DNA of 64,000 nt from Pseudisothecium myosuroides (Eukaryota; Streptophyta; Bryopsida; Hypnales; Lembophyllaceae). The stretch is taken from contig OX637287.1 in NCBI GenBank assembly GCA_951799445.1, positions 17,980,224 through 18,044,223 on the forward strand, read 5' to 3'. Of the stretch, positions 35,769 through 47,171 are shown piece after piece. The translations under genes were made by a program, and so were the position numbers. Position 1 is the first letter of the stretch. Every line of letters begins with the position of its first letter. Under the pieces are notes generated by a model. That model saw only the letters and a program-made list of their open reading frames with translations. It made no database searches and was not told the origin of the DNA.

Positions 35769-36332
35769 CTCGGGGGGGGCACCTAGTATTTTACTACAAA
35801 CCACGTGCGAACAAGTGGTTTCTAATGAACTATAATTTCAACTTAAAATTTTGAGGATTGCTTAATAATGACTATAGGTTTCTATTGCCAAAATTTCAAA
35901 CTAAAATAATAGTTGAAATGATTTGTACAAGAGGTTGAAAATGGCCTAAAATGGCATGTTTTTCAACTCAAATATTTATAGAGATCACATTTAGATGACC
36001 ATTGCATCAATACTCAACTCAAAATGAACTTTCAATAGAGAGCTATTTTTAGAAATTTTTTGTTCATTTTTTAGACAATTTTTTAGGATATAATATAGGG
36101 GTGTGAAAGTTATTTTTCAGTTGTACAATGTATCTAATTACTTCAAAAATTTGTAACTAATTATCATTAATAAATAAAAATATCAATAATTCAAAACATA
36201 AACTTTTGAAGTAGGAAAATCTAGTCATATTTTTTTTATTTCATTTTATTTAAATTTTAGGATATAATATAGGGGGTCCAAAGTTTTGTTCGCACGTGTT
36301 TTCTAATGGACACTCTAAGTGACCCCCCCGAG
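35769..36332. mobile_element. 564-bp non-autonomous derivative of the 9.4 kb transposon
   Basis: The ends are CTCGGGGGGGGCACCTAG and, read inward from the right, CTCGGGGGGGTCACTTAG. The 8-mer GACTAATG flanks both sides (35761-35768 and 36333-36340). CACGTGCGAAC lies about 35 bases inside both ends, and ATAATATAGGG recurs near the right end as in the large element's left end. There is no ORF. It is most simply a deletion derivative or MITE moved by the large element's transposase. Confidence 0.92.
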
Positions 36333-36403
36333 GACTAATGCTTGTAGCATAGAAATGCAAAGCTTCGTATTTATATTTAGCCTTCAATTTTACCTTTAGT
36401 TCA

Positions 36404-36597
36404 CTTTTGGTCACTTTTGGTCTAAATTAGTCCACCTTGGGACATTTTCTCTCCATCTTATACTTGTTGTCTGCCAAAGGGACTTCCGCCTCTTTGCCTT
36501 CCAAGGCTGCAATAAGTCTAGCTGTTGGAAGGTACAGTCGGATTTCTTTCTTTGATGTTACATTCGGACGTCCAACATTCTATTGTTTGCTCTCTAA
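36404..36597. repeat. Dispersed repeat E, copy 1
   Basis: This segment matches 38934-39130 in the same orientation. Shared text includes TTGGTCTAAAT, TTGGGACATTTT, GCCTCTTT and TTTGATGYYACATTYG. It adjoins the left edge of the duplicated AP2 3' region. No coding capacity. Confidence 0.6.
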
Positions 36598-37084
36598 GGC
36601 CTGGTTCAGACAAGCGACTAGACAAAGACAAAGAGCAACCAATGGCACCACGGTCAATGTTTCGTCCTCCAGAAAGCCTTCCACGTCGTAAGGTTGTTTC
36701 TTGTGCCGACCAATTCATAGGAAGATTGAGACTGCCAGCTAGCCCACTGTTTCTTGTTGCGGTTTCCTACTACATTTTCCCTTCAACTCCTACCTTCTTG
36801 GATCTTCTAGTGAGGTTTAAATAGCAAAATAGCCTCAAAAGAAGAACATTGTGACAAGATAGGTGAACTTTGCTACAAATTAGGAGCATTTTGTCCATTG
36901 GAGAACTTTGGAGCCACCTCGCAGGCAAGACTCAAAACTTCTCCATCTTGTCCGTTGAGGTGGCTATATTGGTTAGTGATGTGGTAGACAAACTAGGAGG
37001 TCTGAACACTCCACTAGACAAGGGGTCAATTTCAACCAATGAGCGTTGAAAGCAATTCGTCCATCCGCTCATCTGAACCAGGCC
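36598..37084. mobile_element. 487-bp PIF/Harbinger-like (Tourist) MITE with TAA target duplication
   Basis: The ends are GGCCTGGTTCAGA and its exact inverse, with weaker pairing continuing for about 25 bases. TAA flanks both sides (36595-36597 and 37085-37087). The unoccupied paralogous site is seen at 16.4 kb as GCTCTCTAAATTTCTATTTG. GG-CC termini and a 3-bp TWA duplication are the marks of Tourist/PIF-Harbinger MITEs. Short open frames across it are chance. Confidence 0.92.
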
Positions 37085-37369
37085 TAAATTTCTATTTGGA
37101 TAGCATTTTGACAATTTAAACTTTAATTTGTAGCTTCTTACTCTTTTGTTTATTAATGTTGAAGTGTGGATAATGTAGCTATGAGATTGAAGGTACATGT
37201 TTAAAATGTGTAGGCTACAAAGGAGTTCCAAAATCCAAACTTTCGAAAAAGATCCTTTGAATGGGTCTTCAACAAACTGATTTATTGAGTAGGAAGCTTC
37301 TTATTATAATAATTTCCTCAAAGAACCATAAATTTGAGTTCTAGGTTTTGTAATTGTAATCAACGTGTT

Positions 37370-37374
<5 letters not shown>

Positions 37375-37442
<68 letters not shown>
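37375..37442. repeat. (TA)n microsatellite, 68 bp
   Basis: An uninterrupted TA run occupies the place where the parental copy at 16.7 kb has a TG run. Confidence 0.95.
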
Positions 37443-37447
<5 letters not shown>

Positions 37448-37952
37448 CTAATGTAGTTTTATATTGAAACTAAGTTCTTCTACCAACACAAAAATCATAC
37501 AAGAATACCAACACTATAGCATTTATATTCTTAATAAATTTTGTTAGATAAATTATTAATTATTTGGTTGGCATATCTAACCTTTAAAAATGTAATGAAA
37601 ACCAATTAAAGTGCTTTAATACTAATGAAATCAAAATTACTTGAAATGGAGCATATTGACCTTTGTGTGTTTATAAATACTATGTTTATAAATAAACTAC
37701 CATATAAGTGTGAGTGTCTTGCCTTGAATTGTAATTATGTAGTAATCTCTATATTTGAAATTTATTAAGATCGATTTTTTTAAATTATAAAAAAAGGATA
37801 CCGATAATATAGTTATCTAAGAGTCTAAAAGTTCTAAATTTGAGATCATCTATTATAGTGATTGATCTATAATCAAATCTATATTTTCCTTCACAAACTT
37901 CTACCACATCCATAATGTTGTATGAGTTGCAGAATATAACTAATTTTTTTAA

Positions 37953-38300
37953 TCCCTAAAGTCCCAAGGCCTTTTTTCCATCTAAAACCACTCAAAATTG
38001 CCATTTCTGTTGCAAAGAGCAAAAAACTTATATTTTTTATTTTTTATTTGTATATCTAACTTTAGGGTCTTGTACTGGACTAGTGAAAAAATGTGTGGAA
38101 GAATTTTCAAAAACTTTGACCACGTAGATTGCAAGATAGTTGCATTTAAAGTCAAAGAATAAATCTTTTTACACCTTGCTCGACTAAATTTTTTGGCTTC
38201 AAATCTTTTTAACTTAAAATTTTTTCACTATTGATTTTGATTTTCTAATTTTTTATATTGAAGAGTTGAATTGAGGATCTAGAAAAAAAAATCCAACAAA
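37953..38300. mobile_element. Family C element, truncated copy
   Basis: After TTAA (37949-37952) the sequence TCCCTAAAGTCCCAAGGCC and the next ~340 bases align with the first part of the copies at 51745 and 55837. The other end is missing. It interrupts the duplicate AP2 flank relative to the parental sequence near 17120. Confidence 0.75.
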
Positions 38301-38933
38301 AAAACACTTAATTTTTATTGATTAAAAAAATTTTAAATAAAAATAGGTTCAAGATTGAAGGAATGTGATCAAAAAATTCTTCATGTTTGGCGTTCTTCAA
38401 AGCGTTGTTCTTTAAGCCACTTATTTTTCCAACACTTGCAAACATTGAATTTTGAAATTGCATGATTATTTTTTCTTGTTCAGTTTGACAACAATCCCTA
38501 AATAACTTGGATGTATGAGGAATGCCCAAAGTAACTACACCAAGACTTGCACCAAGACAAGGATTCATTGTGTTGGTTGTTGACCTCCATCAAGTGATTG
38601 CGTTGCATTTTCAATTGTTGGCAAGTCATTAGACAAATGTCCTTCAATTGTTTTTTATATTTGACTATTTTTGAAACTATTTTTGGAAGCGTTGTTTATG
38701 GGGCCTTCTAGCTGCATTTGGACACCCGACAATTTAAAATAAGATTTACTTCTAAATATCTAAGTTCACACAACAATTAGAGTTGTTTGAAAGTTGGATG
38801 TCTAGATGGTTAGATGTCCAATGACATCAAGATATTAAACTTTATCCTATCAAGGTAAATAGTAATTTGCCACACAAGGTTGGTTTTCATTGACCCACCC
38901 ACCCATCCACTACCTTAAGCTTTACCTTCAATC

Positions 38934-39130
38934 CACTATTTGACAATTTTGGTCTAAATAAGTCTAAGTCTTGGGACATTTTGTGTGCCAAATTGTGCCT
39001 CTTTATTTGCCATAGGTTTGCCCACCTCTTTGTCCCCCAATGTCACAACAAATCTAATCATAGGAAGAGAAAACCATATTTATCTCTTTTGATGCCACAT
39101 TTGACATCCCAATGTTGAACGTGCTTTGCC
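38934..39130. repeat. Dispersed repeat E, copy 2
   Basis: This is the second copy of the segment at 36404-36597, with about three quarters of positions conserved by eye. No coding capacity. Confidence 0.55.
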
Positions 39131-39388
39131 ACTAAACCTTAGGATTTTAGTTCCTTCTTAATGACAATTGGTCACAATTCTGCGTGCTTGCACATTGTTC
39201 TATACAAATACTTGAATGTAATTAGTGACAAATTTAATTAAAATTCATTACTTTCAAACCTTACATTGTTTATCTGAGCCATTAAAAATTTGTTAATATG
39301 ATCTCCTTTGCAATTGAATAAGACATTGATTAGGTAATTGTACATAGCTTTGTTCAATCTTGATCAATAGAAATAAATAAATAAATAA

Positions 39389-39610
39389 CACTACAAGAGA
39401 AAGGGGTGTTTCAAGTGGGTTTTTGAGTATAGTCCTAGACATAAGATTTTAAGTAATGACTTTTAAGGAGATTTTTAGCAAAATTTTACTTAAAACGCAT
39501 GGGTTTTAAGTAAAATTTTGCTAAAAATCTCCTTAAAAGTCATTACTTAAAATCTTATGTCTAGGACTATACTTAAAAACTCATTTAAAACACCCCTTTC
39601 TCTTGTAGAG
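39389..39610. mobile_element. CACTA-type hairpin MITE, second family (222 bp)
   Basis: The left end is CACTACAAGAGAAAGGGGTG and the right end is its inverse with one change (CTTGTAGAG). TAA flanks both sides (39386-39388 and 39611-39613). It is a near-perfect palindrome centred near ACGCATGGGTTTTAAG. It differs in sequence from the 238-bp family. Confidence 0.88.
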
Positions 39611-39725
39611 TAAAAATTCAAAAGAACCTTGTTGACCAATAAGACAATATGTTGAAATAAACCTTATAAGTACAAATAAACCATTTTGAAAAATTTAATG
39701 GATATTTTCAAATTTTTGTTATTCA

Positions 39726-41176
39726 CAATAAAAGACTTTTTTAATGTATAGTGGGGTACCATTCAAAAGTGTCGTTTTTGCATTTGCAAGGAAGATAAAT
39801 TTCACATCTACCAACTTTAACAACCTCCTGAGGGCTCAAAAATCGTTTTTTTACCATGAAATTTTTTGGCGTGGGAACATCTTTACTTTAATAATATGTG
39901 TACCAAATTTCAAGGTCAAAAGATTCACCAAAAAAAAGATATTCAAAGTCTACTAACATGTGTTGCCGTGAGAAAATTTTCACTGCTGCCAACTTTGACA
40001 CCCTCCTGAGGACTGAAACTTTTTTTTTTTACCATGAAATTTTTGGCACAAGATCATCTCTATGTTGATAATATGAATTCCAGATTTTAACGTCAAAATA
40101 TTTACACAAAAAAAAGATATTTGAAATCTACCAACATGTGCAGTTGTGAGAAACAATTTCACTACTACCAACTTTGACACTCTTCCAAGGGTTGAAAACT
40201 TGTTTATTTACCATGGAATTTTTATGATGGAATCATCTCTATATTAATATTAACATTTATGCCAAATGTGAAGGTCAAAAGATTTACCAAAAATAAAATA
40301 TGCTAATTATGCCAACATGTGTAGTTGTGAGAATGATTTTTCAGCCCTTGGGATAGTGTCATTTTATGGGTAAATTTTCACATGGATGTATAAAATCATT
40401 CTCACAACTACACATGTTAATAGAATTAGCATATCTTATTTTTGGTAAACCTTTTGACCTTGAAATTTGTCACATTTGTTATCTATATAGATATGATCTC
40501 ATGCCAAAATTTTCATGGTAAAATGTGGTTTTTTTAGCCCTTGGGATAGTGTCAAAGTTGGTAGTAGTGAAATTTTTCTTACAGTTGTACACATTGGCAG
40601 ATTTTGAATATTTTTTTTGTATGAATCTTTTGACCTTCAAACTTGGCATAAATGTTATTAGTATAGAGATGATTCCATCATAAAAATTCCATGGTAAATA
40701 AACAAGTTTTCAACCCTTGGAAGAGTGTCAAAGTTGGTAGTAGTGAAATTGTTTCTCACAACTGCACATGTTGGTAGATTTCAAATATCTTTTTTTTGTG
40801 TAAATATTTTGACCTTAAAATCTGGAATGCATATTACCAACATAGAGATGATCTTGTGCCAAAAATTTCATGGTAAAAAAAAATATTTCAACCCTCGGGA
40901 GGGTGTCAAAGTTGGGAGCAGGGAAAATTTTCTCACCGCTACACATGTTGGTAGACTTTGAATATCTTTTTTTTGGTGAATCTTTTGGCCATGAAATTTG
41001 GTACACATGTTATTAACGTAAATATGTTCTTGTGAAAAAAATCTCATGGTAAACAAACAATTTTTGAGCCCTCGGGAGACTGTCAAAGTTGGTAGATGTG
41101 AAATTTCCTTCTTTACAAATGCAAAAACGCCATTTTGAATAGTACACCACTGTACAATTACTTTATTATTCAATGT
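39726..41176. repeat. Giant 1.45 kb palindrome built of ~200-bp tandem units
   Basis: The left arm (~39726-40355) and right arm (~40385-41176) are inverted copies. GTGGGGTACCATTCAAAAG near 39750 pairs with GAATAGTACACCAC near 41140. The innermost GTGTAGTTGTGAGAATGATT pairs with AATCATTCTCACAACTACAC. Each arm holds about three tandem units containing CCAACTTTGACACYCTYC, TTTACCATGRAATTTTT, GATCATCTCTAT and CCAACATGTG. Translations of 39980-40180 (-) and 40725-40961 (+) are almost identical, which shows the symmetry; they are not genes. Confidence 0.85.
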
Positions 41177-41180
41177 ATGA

Positions 41181-42412
41181 ATACAAAATATTTAGTACAA
41201 TTTATATATTAATAGAATTTTAAAAATAGGATGAAAGTTTGAGCAATATGACTTTTTGTTCAAATATGTCTCAAGCAATTTGAATCAAATACATAAATAA
41301 TGAAAAAAATTCTAAAAAATCACTACAATGAAATCATCAATTTTAAAATTAATCATTTGAATAAATTTTGACTTCCAAAGTCCTTAGAGGTTGGTATAAA
41401 TTTGTGTGGATTGTCTTACTTCCACAAGTTACCATTAGATTGGTACTTGTTGCACTTGTTACCATTGATAATGATATGGCATCCCTTATGAGAAGATCAA
41501 TAGATACAACAAATCTCCCTAGAACAATAATTAGGAAATCTACTTGATTTACCTTGGAAATGGATGTTGCTACCACCATACTAATTAGAGGGTGAGAAGA
41601 ATGATAGGATATCAAGTTTCACTTAACTACAATTTTTACTGAATTAACTCACTGTTGTAGTGATTTTTAGTATATCTTGGTATTCATGACGACGAAAGAA
41701 GCTTTGGGTTTTATTTATTTTTAAATCTTTGAATACAATTTTTAACCTCTAAACTTTCATGACTATATTTTACTAAAAATCTCACAAAAATGATCATTCC
41801 TAGTGCGAAGAGTATAAATAAGTTGAAAACAAACAATAATTTTGTAAAATATCGAGATAGACAGTATAATATAATAGAAATGAGGTAGTCAGACCAAATA
41901 GAAGTCTATTTGATGAATCTACAATCAAAATAGGAAACTGATGATAATTAAAACGTAGTAGCCTTATTTTTATAATAAAATGGACAAAAATAGTAATCAT
42001 GGGATATCCTTCCAATTGTATGGTATAAACCTTGTCATAATGATGATGTAGATGATGAAAAATTGCAAATAACAACAATGCATTGTTTATTGCTATGACA
42101 ATGTAGCTTGATGCAAGGGTGAAAACACTTCACAAATATTCATAGGTGCAACTACTTATTCCTAAAATGTCTTTGTTGACATTCCATGTTAGTGACAAGA
42201 CGTAGACTAGACAATTCACATTTAGGGGTCCTCCGGGATGCTTGGCTTCGAATGCTCATTGCAGCAGTTTCGTTGCTATGGTGAAGGGCGTGCTTTCTCC
42301 TTAGGCGGGAGTATCAGAAGCACGAGCTATCCTGCGCAAGCACACATTGCCTGCGGAAACCATTTCCACGGTGATCGTGACGACCTCCAATTCGGGTTTG
42401 GTTCTGTGACGT
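41181..42412. other. AT-rich region downstream of the Ser-rich gene
   Basis: I see no supported gene. From about 42200 the base composition rises toward that of the adjacent gene, so the gene's 3' UTR probably lies here. Confidence 0.4.
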
Positions 42413-43848
42413 TTACACTGCAATCGGTGTCGATGGAAGCCTAGTGTCATAGTCTCTGTAAGCATTTGGTTTATTTGCCGATTGCTTTGAACGTGTCCGA
42501 AAGAAGTCGTCGAATGGAGCGACCGCCGTTTTCGGTGAGTTCATACTGGCTGAAGCTGGCAAGCTCGCGAACCGTTCAGGCCGCCGGGAGGAAGCGCGCG
42601 GGAGGGGACTCAATGGCTTATTTGGATCCGAGCTCGTGGAGGCGTATCGCGAGAGTGGCCGCAGCCGCTCACTGGAGGCTCTCTTGATGGTGAAGCTGCT
42701 GGTCCGCGGCGGAAGGCTTAGCTGATAGGAGCTGTCGAGAGACGCCACTCGCTTGGATGAGGATTGGAGAAACTCCGTAGGGTGAAGCGCGGCGGTTTGG
42801 AACAGGTCTTGCATCTTCAGTTGGCTGCCGTTGGTGAGTCGCGGGTCGGTGTATTGCTCGCTTTCTGGCACCGTGTCGAAGCTTGGACGAGCGGAGACAG
42901 GGCTGGAGTGGCCCTGGAGATCGTGCAATGGTGATCCCGAGGCACCTGTGTTGCGAAGCGGGCCGGAGTGGCCCTGTATATCCGTCAATTTCAATTTTGA
43001 GACGCGGTCGCTCATGCGGAGAGGGCTGCGACCAGGGCTGGGGCTGGCGCTCGCGTAGCCTTGGAGATCGGCCAATGTCAATCCTGAACCCACATGATTC
43101 ATCAGGATTGCAGAATTCGAAACAATTGACGCACTTGAGTGAGGTATCAACAGCTAAAGAGGGAGAACCAGAGCAGTTCCTGGTACATGTGAGTGCTCGT
43201 ATTAGGTCAAAAATCAGTCCATTTGTGAAATTCTTTTATAGAGTTTTTCAATTGCACTGGAAAAATATTTCTAAAATCATCTCAAAACCTTCTCGAAGTA
43301 CTTTCAAATGAAAATTGTGGTTGTAATTAGTATCAAAAAACTTATTCTAGTTTTTAATCAAATTTAATTTTCTATGGTTGAATTCGAATGTGAGGCAGAG
43401 AATTCAACATCTGACATCGTCCGTTAGTTTCCTTCTCTCCTAACTAAGAAGTGTTCCAATTCATAACATCACATGCGAGAGACAGTAGGATCTTACCATT
43501 TGCTGTTAGATGTTTACGCCCTGATTGAACCGATTCTTGCTCTGATACTTCGCGACTGAACTTGGCGGATAAGTCCAGAAGCTCCTGAGCTGAGGTAACG
43601 TTGTCACGGACGCACTGTGAACTGGAGCGGCTGAAGGAGGAGTTCTCATTACACGAGATTTGGAAAGCGGCGCCATGCGCAATTGCATTGACTTTTGAGC
43701 TGTTGCCGAAGGTCACACACCCTCTCACATAAGTATCGCGGAACACACGGAATATATACATGGGCGACAACCGAGTCCATATCCTCACTCTGGGGACCAT
43801 GACTTTTCGCTGTGACTCAGTTTGCTCCCCGTGCTTGACAATATCCAT
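42413..43848 (-). CDS. Ser/Pro/Arg-rich protein of unknown function, at least two exons
   Basis: Two minus-strand exons, from the ATG at 43848 to 43497 and 43083-42413, splice in phase (AATG|gtaaga ... ttcag|GA). They give about 340 residues. I do not recognise the family. The first exon has a basic block, VPRVRIWTRLSPMYIFRVFR, followed by DTYVRGCVTFGN. The second is low-complexity, rich in Ser, Pro and Arg. It holds three spaced copies of a D[LI]QG[YH] motif (ADLQGYAS, TDIQGHSG, HDLQGHSS) and a related QDLFQ, then SSRRPERFASLPAS. The frame stays open upstream of the chosen ATG to about 43899, where a TTAG could be a 3' splice site, so another 5' exon is possible. The high GC content against its AT-rich surroundings supports a real gene. 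Ser/Arg-Pro patches suggest phosphorylation, but this is inference. Confidence 0.6.
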
Positions 43849-43899
43849 GGAGAACAACTTGGCGAGCTCGATATTAACGTCCCTGCGAACCCTGTACAG

Positions 43900-45840
43900 C
43901 TTCTAATTGACCATGAAGTATTCTTCTAGAGTTGTCGCTGCCTGTTGGGGTCGTTAGCTAAGTTTTCGTCTCGAACCAAAAACAAGCTCACTCTTAATTG
44001 AACCTAAAGAGACAGACGATCTCCCAAATGGAGCCTGTGTAAGAGGCAACAACTAATCGCGGAAGAAAGTTACTGCCAATAGGTCTACCGCTAGCTGTTT
44101 TGCACATTGTCGCTCATGCTGTGGCCATACTCTGAGACGGCAGCCCCTTCACAAATCATCCCAAGGCTGCATTGAAATTGAAAAGACCAACGGCCTAAGA
44201 GCTAGCCCGCCCAGACAGTCGCTGGGGGCTAGTGCTTCCCGAGGTGTCTGACACTGTGAGGTAGCTAAGACGTTAACGAAGTATTTGCCGTAAATCCGAA
44301 GGAAATCTAGTAATTAGACAGGGTGCAACAAGCATTGAACTTGGGTTGATGAGGGGCTCGGCTCTGTTCAGAACTGGGTTGGAGTTTCAGCGGCATTGAG
44401 GACTGTAAAGTCAATTTCAAAGTTGCGCCCTAAAATCAGGGATACTAATCGCCCCAATTGAAGGATTACGAAGGGCGTTGAATATCACTGACCTTAAATA
44501 TGTCCATCAACCGCACTAACAACCAGATTGCATTTTGGTTATAAAAAGCACCAGAATGAGCTCTCGAATAAATGCTACGAATTGAATTGAATTAAATTGA
44601 ATTGGGGCAGGGATTCCAAGCTAATTCCAGACGAACGTACGGCAGGTTCTTTTTCTAGCTGTTCAATAGATCTCCTCGAATGGCGCAAGGTCGCTAATGT
44701 TGGTAAATCTTCACAGAGATGAACAGAAAAGAAGTATGTTGCCGAAAGTGTATCGATCGACGATAGCGCTACTGCTACACTCAATTATGCCTCACGAGTT
44801 AGAAGATGACTTCCCAATCAAGACTGATCAGACAATTTATGCTGGCCTTGCAACATTCGGAGGTTCGTCACAGATGCGCTAGATATGAGCTGCTTTCGTC
44901 AAGTGACGTGAATCTCCTCCCGACTCTGGGTCTCGTCAAGCCTGTCGACCGGACTTCGACAACCTCCCAAGAGTCAAGATGCCAAGACGCCAAGACGTTA
45001 GGTCACTCCAACTCAGAAGTCTCACTGCTGCTGTTCCGAGTCAACTCGATAGAAACGAAGGGATTAGGAATAGGAGTACGCTTCAATACTGTGTGTAGCC
45101 TGGGTTTGGGTCTCGATCCGAGTTTCAACGACGATATCGATTTCAACGGCGTTTCGATTTCATTGACCACTTGGGAACGACCCGAGCTTTCAAGGGGCAG
45201 ACGGAATATACTAGCTAGAGAGTCTTGAAGCAGTTCATTCGTTGGCCCACAAGCTAGCATGACTCAGCGGGTCGCATGCATCGACCACGCCTCTTGTCAC
45301 CCGTTTTTCCTCCGCAACAAATGCAAACAGAAGACTTTCACGTCCACGACTCCACGAGTGGGGCACTCGAAGTCAATGGGCCGGCTCTCATCCTACATCA
45401 GCCTTACGAAGATTAATTTACTGACGCGTCTGGCATGGGCTTGATCTGCATCCGAGGGAGGTATATCGAGGAATTATATCTATAGATTATGCAGATTACC
45501 GCGGTATCGCCGCAATCGACTGAATTGATTCCTTTAACAAGTGGAAAGCATCACAACTGCACTGTTCCCGATGGAATCTAGGAAGATGATTCTATCGAAA
45601 TCCGCTCCTACACCTACTTGAAAAGAGAAAAAGTCGAACTCGAACCTCTTCATTATATTATCGCCGTGAGTGGATTCGTGAATCAAAGTGTTCATTTAAT
45701 TTGTTCGAGGCCAAAAGTCCACCAAGGTTCAACGGAGCCAGCAAAGACTCTGAGAATTCTTGGTGGTTGTATGTTAGTGCTTCAATCTGGGCAGTCGGTG
45801 GCCCCAATGTAACTCAAACTGAGCTACCGAGGTACTCACG
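43900..45840. other. GC-moderate unique DNA upstream of the Ser-rich gene
   Basis: About 1.9 kb is not obviously repetitive and may hold the promoter and 5' exons of the minus-strand gene. Open frames at 44806-45228 (+) and 45003-45260 (-) overlap each other and show no motif, so I do not call them. Confidence 0.4.
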
Positions 45841-45850
45841 CATGATATAT

Positions 45851-46080
45851 GGGCAATTTCATTAAAATGGCGGTATCCCAAGTGCCACTTTGACGGTGTG
45901 CCATTTTCACCATCTAGAATAGGTATAGATTTCAAAATGACCGTTCTAAACCATTTAGGACAGGTATAGATTTAGAACAGCCGTTCTGAACCATCTAGGG
46001 CAGGTATAGATTTAGAATGGCCGTTTTGAACTTTTTTCATGACATTTTAAATTAATATCACCATTTTAATGAAATTGCCC
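45851..46080. mobile_element. MITE family G, copy 1
   Basis: The ends are GGGCAATTTCATTAAAATGG and the inverse CCATTTTAATGAAATTGCCC. AT-rich flanks prevent a certain target duplication. The interior has about three 50-bp tandem units with GGYAGGTATAGATTT and CCGTTCT. No coding capacity. Confidence 0.8.
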
Positions 46081-46382
46081 ATATATATATATATATATAT
46101 TTGCAATAGGGTGGATACACCCAAAATGGCACCCTGCCTATAACCGTCATTATTGATCTCCAAAATCAATATGTACATATGTTGAAGAAACAAGTTTAGA
46201 ACACCTAAAAGATTAAAAAAACACTTTGACCCTTTATAATTTTGGCATATGGTATCCAAATGTCTTGTTCTTTAATTAGTGCATTGGAACCTTCTTTCAC
46301 TTGCTAACAAGGAAATATAAAATTTAACCAATCTAATGACAATAAGTTGGCATAGTAGGGTTGTTGCAAGAAACACTTGTAT

Positions 46383-46688
46383 GGCGAATTTCATTAAAAT
46401 GGCGGTATTCCATGTGCCATTTTCACACCGTGACATCTAGGACAAGTGTACATTGCTAACATCTAGGTCATTTTTAGATTTCAGAAATCTAGGACTAACA
46501 TAGATATCAGACCGTGCAGTCTAAAAAATCTAAGAATAATACAGATTTTAAATATCTAGGACAATTGTAGATTTCAAAAATCTAATACAAATATAGATTT
46601 TGGTACAAAAAAAGCAGTTCAGACTGGGCGGTCTGAATTGCTAAAAGTGCCAAATTAACAGAATACCGCCATTTTAATGAAATTGGCC
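46383..46688. mobile_element. MITE family G, copy 2
   Basis: The ends GGCGAATTTCATTAAAATGG and CCATTTTAATGAAATTGGCC match copy 1. The interior carries similar degenerate units (ATCTAGGAC, ATAGATTT). It lies 300 bases from copy 1 in a tandem arrangement. Confidence 0.8.
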
Positions 46689-47171
46689 ATTTGTTGTTTT
46701 TGGCTCAAAACGGCCATGAAACTTGAGTACTACAGAGTATGACTTTTGAAACAATTTTTTTTAAACAAAATAAATTATGGATAATTTATAAAGCATTCAA
46801 AAAAATGTATGTGTAAAAATTCAAACCTAGAAAAATTTATCTCTAAAATTTATGCACACTCAAAGTGTGACAGAAAATGCAAGAAAATAGATACTTTGGA
46901 ATTTTGATTTTTTGGTAAATAGAAAAAAAATTCCCCCCAAAAAAGTCTTTCTTCTAAATTGAAGGTTCTCCTGTTCAACCATTTTCAAATTTGAAAAAAT
47001 AATATTGTGTTCTCTGCACTTGCGCAAAAGTAATGCACTTTGAGCACATGTGGAAGGTGGACAATTTATTATTTTTAGAAAATACTTTGTAGACTTGGTG
47101 TAACTTTAGTAGAAGTCCTTGTATCCCAATTTTTGGAGCTTCAAATTTGAATTTTTGGATTGAAAATAGTA

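Larger units (their letters stand above)
37085..38722 (-). pseudogene. Decayed duplicate of the AP2 gene's last exon and 3' flank
   Basis: The 3' flank and last exon of the AP2 gene (about 16419-17638) are repeated here in the same orientation. The translated relic at 38340-38565 keeps VVTLGIPHTSKLFRDC, QTEQEK, SMFASV and LKNNALKNAKHEEFFDH, against [16 protein letters not shown] and so on in the gene. The C-terminal end (NIDLGPDY...) has been lost, and the rest has stops and indels. The AP2 domains are not included: similarity stops near 38722, close to the 3' splice site of the last exon. A family C fragment (37953-38300) interrupts it. Confidence 0.85.

Noticed and set aside
36437..36824. 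Overlapping frames of 80-100 codons on both strands
   Set aside because: They span repeat E and the Harbinger-type MITE boundary, so they cannot be one gene.
39980..40961. Two near-identical short proteins on opposite strands
   Set aside because: They are translations of the two arms of the 1.45 kb palindrome, with AT-driven composition and no motif.
44806..45260. Overlapping open frames on both strands upstream of the Ser-rich gene
   Set aside because: No recognisable motif, no supported splice partners, and they overlap each other.
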